Shown here: in pieces, positions 58,102-64,000 of the stretch
Layout: every line of letters starts with the position of its first letter
Position numbering within the stretch: the stretch's first letter is position 1
Assembly: GCF_040802235.1 (NCBI RefSeq)
Contig: NC_133169.1
Span: 44,771,034-44,835,033, forward strand
DNA: 64,000 nt
Direction: 5' to 3'
From: Manis javanica
Lineage: Eukaryota; Chordata; Mammalia; Pholidota; Manidae
The notes under the pieces: generated by a model
What the model was told of the DNA's origin: nothing
What the model saw: the letters and a program-made list of their open reading frames with translations, nothing else
The model's database searches: none
Program-made: the position numbers and the translations under genes

Positions 58102-61100
58102 TGGGGACGGGGCTTGGCACCCCTCCCCGAGTCCTGGGTAACCCTGTGCGTGGAGGGGACTCCCATTGGGTTTATGGTAGATACTGGGGCCCAGTATTCA
58201 GTTCTCAACCAGGCCCATGGCCCTCTAAACCCAGGACGCACAAATATAGTCCAGGGAGCAACAGGGTCCAGGAAATATGCCTGGACTACTAACAGAAAAG
58301 TGGACCTAAGGAGGTATCAGGTCTCTCACTTATTCCTGGTCATACCCGAAAGCCTCGCACCATTGCTGGGCAGAGACTTATTAACCAAGGTTGGGGCGCG
58401 CATTCATTTTGAACCCGAAGGGATAAAAATCATGGACAAAGAAGGGCAGCCCCTACAACCAGCGCATGTGTTAACTCTGTCCCTGGCCGACAAACATCGT
58501 CTGTTTCAGGTGGATCAAGAAAAGGGGGGCTGGGGAGAGATGGACTCTTGTGTACAGAGGTTCCCTTCCACATGGGCCGAGACCGGAGGAATTGGTCTCG
58601 CTGAACACCTATCCCTGGTCGCTGTTCAACTTAAAGCCGCAGTTCTACCCATCCGGGTCTGGCAATATCCAATGCCAGAAGAGGCTAGGAAAGGGATAGC
58701 ACCCCATATCCATAGACTGTTAGAGACAGGAATCCTTAAGACCTGCCAATCTGCATGGAATACGCCTCTGCTTCCAGTGAGGAAGCCTGGCAGTAAAGAT
58801 TATAGGCCAGTGCAAGACTTGCGGAAAGTCAGTGAGAGGGTAGAAGACATCCATCCTACAGTGCCCAACCCTTACACCTTACTCAGCCACCTGCCACCCA
58901 CGCATGTGTGGTATTCTACTCTAGGCCTGAAAGATGCCTTCTTTAGTATTCCACTCTCTGAAGTTAGTCAGCCTTTGTTTGCCTTTGAGTGGCAAGAGCC
59001 AGGGGGAGGAAGAAAAGGGCAGCTTACCTGGACTAGACTGCTCAGGGCTTCAAGAACTCTCCCACCTTATTCAATGAAGCCCTAAGCCAGGACTTGGAGC
59101 CCTTTCACAGAAGCCACCCCCGCGTGACATTGTTGCAGTATGTAGATGACCTGTTGCTAGCCACAGAAACCCATGAAGAGTGTGAAGAAGCCACAGGGAA
59201 CTTGCTGGCTGAACTAGGCAAACTGGGATATCGAGCCAGTGCCAAGAAAGCCCACATCTGTCAGAGGTCAGTAGTCTACTTGGGGTACAAAATATCTAAT
59301 GGGGCCAGGTGGCTAACACAGGCCATGAAGCAAACTGTCCTGGCTATCCCCGTCCCTTCCTCCCCCCGGGGAGTGAGAGAATTTCTTGGCTCAGCTGAGT
59401 TTTGCAGGCTCTAGATTCCAGGGTACGCAGAAATAGCCCGACCGCTATATGAAGCAATCAAAGAAGGGCCGGGCTGGCAATGGACACAGGAACAACAAGT
59501 GGCTATTGACAGACTAAAAGAAGCTCTCCTACTGGCCCCCGCCCTATCTCTGCCAGACCCAGAAAAACTCTTCATCCTATTTGTAGATGAAAAGAAGGGA
59601 GTGGCTAAAGGAGTTCTGGCTCAGCAGCTGGGCCCGTGGAAGAGACCTGTGGCTTATTTGTCCAAGCGGCTAGACCCAGTGGCCTCTGGGTGGTCACCTT
59701 GTCTGTGTATCCTATCAGCCATCGCTCTACTGGTAAAAGAGGCAGACAAGCTGACGTTTGGCCAAAATCTGAGAATAACAGCCCCACATACTGTGGAGGG
59801 GATCCTCAAGCATCCTCCAGGAAAATGGATGACGAACGCAAGACTCACCCATTATCAATGGCTTCTTCTCTGACCCGGTAACTCTAAATCCTGCCACCCT
59901 TCTGCCAGACCCAGATCTGACGAACCCCATCCATGACTGTAGAGATATCCTTTTTGAAATTATCCAGGTGCTAGCAGACCTGAAAGACACACCGTTACTA
60001 AACTGTGAGCTAAATTGGTATACGGATGGGAGCAGCTTTGTGCAGGAGGGGGTCAGGAGAGCAGGGTCAGCAGTAGTAACCCACGACAGAGAAGTTGTCT
60101 GGAGCACAGCGCTGCCCCCTGGCAGCTCAGCACAGAAGGCAGAACTTATTGCTTTCTCTGAGGCCCTGGAAAGAGCAGAAGGAAAGCGGGCCAACGCTTA
60201 CACAGATAGCAGATACGCCTTTGGCACTGTCCATGTCCACGGTGCCATCTACCGAGAAAGAGGATTCTGTTCCACGGAAGGGAAGGGACTGAGGAATCTG
60301 CAAGAAGTCCAAAGACTATTAGCTGCTGTTGAAAAACCTAAAGCGGTAGCAGTTATACATGTACCGGGCCACCAATCAAAGAAGACACCCGAGGCCATCG
60401 GCAACAGCCATGCTGATGCGGAAGCTAAAAGGGCAGCCCTCTCGGACTCTCTTGTGCTTGCGGCCTTCGAAATACCCATACCTGAACTGCCTGCACTGCC
60501 TCCCAAACCTGAGTATTCCCCTCAAGATCTTAAGTGGATTAGGAAACAAGTCCCGGGGGAAGTGTTTGGAGAGGGACATTGGGGTAGGGACCAGGAGGGT
60601 AGATTGATCTTGCCAGAAGCATTAGGACAGTACCTGCTTGCTAATCTGCATAAGTCCACCCATCTAGGTGGAAAAAATCTGCTCAGCCTTTTCCAGTCTG
60701 CGCAGTTAGTATTTCCCCACCAGAATGAAGTAACTCGCCAGATCACGAAAGAATGCAGTAGTTGTGCAATGCTAAGACCAGCCCCAAGAGGGCTGCACCC
60801 AGCAAGTACCCGGGAAAGGGGGAGGGCTCCAGGGAGGAATTGGGAAATAGACTTCACCAAAATAAAACCAGGGAAGTATGGATACAGGTATTTGCTAGTT
60901 ATGGTAGATACTTTCTCTGGGTGGGTGGAGACCTTTCCAACCAAGCATGAGACTAGCCAGGTAGTAGCAAAAAAATTAATTGAAGAAATCATCCCCAGAT
61001 ATGGGGTCCCTGAAGCAATGGGTTCTGATAACGGCCCGGCTTTCGTTAGCAAAGTCCTGCAAGGACTAGCCCTAGCTTTGGGAGTAGATTGGAAGTTACA

Positions 61101-61695
61101 TTGTGCTTATAACCCACAAAGCTCTGGGCAGGTAGAGAGAATGAATCGGATCTTGAAAGAGACCCTTTCTAAATTGGTATTGGAGACTGGTGGGGACTGG
61201 GTGACTCTCCTTCCCTTAGCCATCTTCCGCCCTCAGAACACCCCCTATGTACATGGTTTAACTCCATTTGAGATAATGTATAGGGCCCCTCCACCTATAA
61301 CTTGACGAGTGCAGCTTCCCAATGCAGAGGACCCGGCCCCTGACTATCTGAATGTGTTGCAAGCTCTTGCTAAAGTGCAGTAAGAAATCCGGCCCCTGAT
61401 CAGAGCATATTATGAGGGTGGGAAAATTCCGAGCCCGGAATATGGCATAGTCCCAGGGGATATAGTATGGGTCAAAAGACATCAAGTGAAGACTCTCGAG
61501 CCCAGGTGGAAAAGACCTTATGTTGTATTGTTTACCACCCCCACTGCTCTCAAGGTTGATTGTATCGCTCCCTGGGTACACCACACCCACGTTTGGAAGG
61601 TCTTGCCTCATAAAGACCCAGGGGCCCATAAGGAAAAGTGGAAGGTGCAGCAGCATACTGCCAATCCCTTAAAACTACACCTAAGCCAAAGATAA
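58102..61695 (+). pseudogene. pol: pro-pol, disrupted (PR, RT, RNase H, IN)
   Basis: Opens in the gag frame just after TGA 58099-58101, so it would be made by stop readthrough. Protease: VDTGA at 58177-58191. RT: PVRKPGSKDYRPVQDLR (58777-58827), LGLKDAFFSIPL, a frameshift near 59040, then YVDD at 59139-59150. A TAG at 59412-59414 interrupts the connection region. RNase H lies after a second frameshift near 59865, with WYTDGSS, QKAELIAF, YTDSRYAF and SHADAEAKRA. Integrase: HxxxH/CxxC-type zinc region (CSSC near 60755-60766) and the catalytic triad D (60850-60852), D (61027-61029) and E (61135-61137). TGA 61303-61305 and TAA 61381-61383 break the C-terminal part, which still shows WKRPYVVLFTTPTALKV; the natural end is 61693-61695. 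All catalytic residues are present but the gene is broken in at least five places. Confidence 0.9.
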
Positions 61696-61719
61696 AAGGA
61701 GCCACATCTCGTCGAGACA

Positions 61720-63827
61720 ATGGGGCTGGCTCCTAGAAGTTGTGCAGAGAGGAGTCCATCCAGGAAGCCTATCGGCCAGAGGACCTTTTGGTACCTCATC
61801 AGTTTCGGGTGAGAGACCCTGTTTATGTGAGATGACACAGAACGGGGACCCCCGCCGGGCCCAGATTGGTGGGTAACTCAGACTAATAACCCCCTCAAGC
61901 TTTGCTTGTATAAAAAGAACCAGGCTATTGGTGATTCTGATGCTCCTGCTACCTCCAACCCACCAGAACCCTAACCCCCATGTCCACTATAAGCTCACCT
62001 GGGAAATAGAGAACTGGGAAACTCATGAAATATACAACCGCACTTCCCACAAGACCCCCTTAGGCACATGGTTCCCTAACCTGTACTTTAACCTAGATAG
62101 AGTAGCGGACTTAGAAAAGAGAGGCGGAAAGGGCAAGAGTCAGCATTCAGGCCTCCCTCTTCCCTGCGCCCCTCAGTTCTGTCCTGTTGGAATGGGAGGA
62201 GGAGACTGGCAAGAAAAGCAACGCAGAGTCTCTGTGAGTCGAAATGGGTTTTATGCGTGCCCAGGGTTTCGAACAGGGCCAGAGAAGCAGCAGTGTGGAG
62301 GGGCTGAGTCCCGATACTGTGCACGCTGGAGTTGTGTTACCACCAATGACGGGGAGTGGAAGTGGCAAGTAACTCCCCAGCTCATCACTCTCTCATTTGT
62401 TAAACCGTGCACCCGAACTAGGTACAGCCCAGACTATAATCTGCTCAAGCTCCAGTTCACAGAACAAGGAAAAAAAGACACCCAATGGCAGACAGGGTTA
62501 ACCTGGGGCCTATATCTTTATCAGACCCCTCCCTTTGGAACCCTTATCCGAGTCAAATTAAAAGTTGAGCCAATAGTCAAGAAAGCCTTAGGTCCCAACC
62601 CGGTCATAAATCCTCAGAAACCTTCAATCCAAGACAAGAGCCTGAGTAAAAAGGATGAAAAAATGCCGACCAGAACGTTTGCTCCAGAGCCTATGAGAGG
62701 ACTGGGTCCATTGACCTCTGAGTTATGGGCCCAGCACACTCCCTCTGGGTTAAATAATCCCATGTGGGAAATGGTGCAGGCCGTAGCAGAGACTCTTAAC
62801 CACACCACTTCCTCCCTTACCGATCCCTGTTGGCTATGCTACCCAGGTTCACCCCCCCTTATATGAAGCAATCAGGATAAATGGCTCCTACACTATCAAC
62901 AACTCCCATCCCACTTACTGGGATGGGAGGCCGTGGGGACTTACTATCGCTCAAGTCTCATTCATTGGTACGTGTGTAGGCACAGTCCCGACAACCCAGC
63001 ACCAGTTATGCTCCTCCTATAATAATACTACGTAGGAGCAAGGAAAGTGGATTATACCCTCCTCTGGCTGGTGGCTCTGCTCAAAGACAGGCCTCACTCC
63101 GGCCCTATCCACCTCTGTGCTCAATGCTAACAATGAGTTTTGTGTGCTTGTGGCCATTTTACCTCGCCTAATGTATCATTCTCATGAGTCCTTCCTTTCT
63201 GATTGGGAAGCCCGGCTGACCTCTTACTGGGAAAAGAGAGAGGTTGTCACCGCCCTGACCATTGGGGCCCTCTTCACCCTAGGGATGGCAGGGGCAAGCA
63301 CGGGGGTTGCAGCCCTTGTAACTCGAGAAAAGGGGCTCACAGCCCTGAGGCTGGCAATCAACAGAGACCTAGAACAACTCTGACAGACAATATCAGACCT
63401 AGAGCAATCCCTCACCTCCTTGTCCGAGGTGGTCCTACAGAACCGAAGAGGCCTGGACCTCTTGTTCTTAAAGGAAGGAGGGTTATGCGCAGCCTTAAGA
63501 GAAGAGTGCTGTTTCTATGTAGACAAAACTGGTGCAGTCAGAGATTCCTTGGCCAAACTAAAAAAAGATTTAGAGAAGAGGCGTAAAGAATATGAAAGTA
63601 GCGAAGGCTGGTTTGAGTCTTGGTTCAAATACAAGCCTTGGTTTGCTACCCTTCTCTCGGCTGTTGTGGGGCCACTCATCATCCTGCTGTTGCTGTTTAC
63701 GATTGGCCCATGCATAATTAACAGGCTTGTTAAGTTTGTGCAGGAAAGAATTGACACTGTCCAACTCTTGGTCCTTCGTCAAAGTTATCAGGCCCTAGAT
63801 GCCGCTGTGGAAGATTCCATAGTCTAA
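61720..63827 (+). pseudogene. env: env, disrupted (SU and TM)
   Basis: ATG 61720 starts a frame that soon stops, overlapping or following the pol end. The SU body is open at about 61922-62866 with a Leu-rich signal-like start, LTWEIEN, several N-glycosylation sites, a Pro-rich middle and the CWLC (C-x-x-C) motif near 62827-62838. A frameshift near 62850 moves to another frame: TAG 63033-63035 and TGA 63381-63383 interrupt it. The TM has a fusion-peptide-like ALTIGALFTLGMAGAST, an [10 protein letters not shown] helix and a C-x6-CC loop (63487-63513), a membrane span (about 63640-63715) and a tail with YQAL; stop TAA 63825-63827. C-x-x-C plus C-x6-CC is the covalent gammaretroviral SU-TM type. 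Defective. Confidence 0.88.
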
Positions 63828-63830
63828 TCA

Positions 63831-63845
63831 AGAAAAGGGGGGAAA
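63831..63845 (+). promoter_or_regulatory. Polypurine tract
   Basis: AGAAAAGGGGGGAAA directly before the 3' LTR start TGTAAAGG; plus-strand primer site. Confidence 0.85.
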
Positions 63846-64000
63846 TGTAAAGGAGTGCAGAGAGCATCAAGAGTCAGGAAAAAGAACTAATAAAACTTAG
63901 CTAAACCCTAACAGCAGACCATTCTGGAATAGTAAGAGATTCAATGTCTAAACTTAGAGAGAGGCCAGATCAAAGGAAGAGAGAGCGAGAAGCCAGCCAA
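63846..64000 (+). mobile_element. 3' LTR start (U3), cut by window end
   Basis: Begins TGTAAAGGAGTGCAG. Only 155 bp are visible; they are purine-rich and do not align obviously with the 5' LTR U3. Confidence 0.65.

Larger units (their letters stand above)
55036..64000 (+). mobile_element. Gammaretrovirus-like (class I) provirus, defective, 3' end cut by the window
   Basis: LTR, tRNA-Pro-type PBS, leader with intron-like segment, gag, pro-pol in the gag frame behind a TGA, env, polypurine tract and the start of a 3' LTR. This is the class I order. Intact stretches are long and stops few, so it is younger than the other ERVs here. Defects seen: frameshifts near 57620 (gag), 59040 and 59865 (pol) and 62850 (env); stops at 59412 (TAG), 61303 (TGA), 61381 (TAA), 63033 (TAG) and 63381 (TGA). 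Confidence 0.9.

Noticed and set aside
60522..61052. 176-codon minus-strand frame
   Set aside because: Antisense shadow of the integrase region.
1..64000. CRISPR arrays, bacterial operons, tRNA or rRNA genes
   Set aside because: None seen; the window is clearly mammalian nuclear DNA. The tRNA-like PBS at 55573 is a retroviral primer site, not a tRNA gene.
55036..64000. A replication-competent provirus
   Set aside because: At least four frameshifts and five in-frame stops in gag, pol and env; as written it cannot make full proteins.

Overview
The window is AT-rich placental-mammal DNA from an olfactory-receptor neighbourhood that is mostly built from retroelements. Evidence for a mammal: three OR14-type odorant-receptor relics, several ages of LINE-1, an MLT1 (MaLR) LTR, a MIR core, and class I, class II-like and class III endogenous retroviruses (ERVs). 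No Alu, rodent B1/B2, BovB or carnivore tRNA-SINE was recognised. My weakly held guess is a laurasiatherian such as a pangolin; the sequence does not prove it. I see no intact host protein-coding gene.

Layout. 1.4-3.3 kb is an ERV graveyard: an ERVL-type LTR, then a class II-like env transmembrane remnant split by an antisense ERVL LTR, then its own LTR. The OR relics lie at 5.0-5.9 kb (+), 25.2-26.1 kb (+) and 32.0-33.0 kb (-). Old L1 pieces fill 8.3-11.6, 26.8-29.3, 44.3-45.8 and 48.1-49.4 kb. Two long, younger L1s lie in opposite orientation at 13.0-21.3 kb (-) and 34.8-42.9 kb (+), flanking two of the OR relics. An ERVL provirus with a 5-bp target-site duplication occupies 49.4-55.0 kb. 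About 20 bp further on, a gammaretrovirus-like provirus begins (55.04 kb) and runs off the window inside its 3' LTR.

The most interesting object is the pair of long L1s. Each has a tandem-monomer 5' UTR, ORF1, ORF2 and a normal L1 3' UTR, followed by about 1.8 kb of retroviral sequence: an env transmembrane fragment, a polypurine tract and an LTR cut off about 20 nt after its AATAAA, then poly(A). In the + copy a 16-bp target-site duplication encloses the whole unit, so L1 and the ERV tail moved as one RNA. The simplest reading is an L1 lineage that carries a 3'-transduced ERV segment and uses the LTR poly(A) signal as its 3' end.

The gammaretrovirus-like provirus keeps the full order LTR, tRNA-Pro-type PBS, gag, pro-pol and env. 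Gag and pol are in one frame separated by a TGA. It has two frameshifts in pol, one in gag and one in env, plus in-frame stops, so it is not coding-competent as it stands. All viral genes here are described as defective genomic copies.
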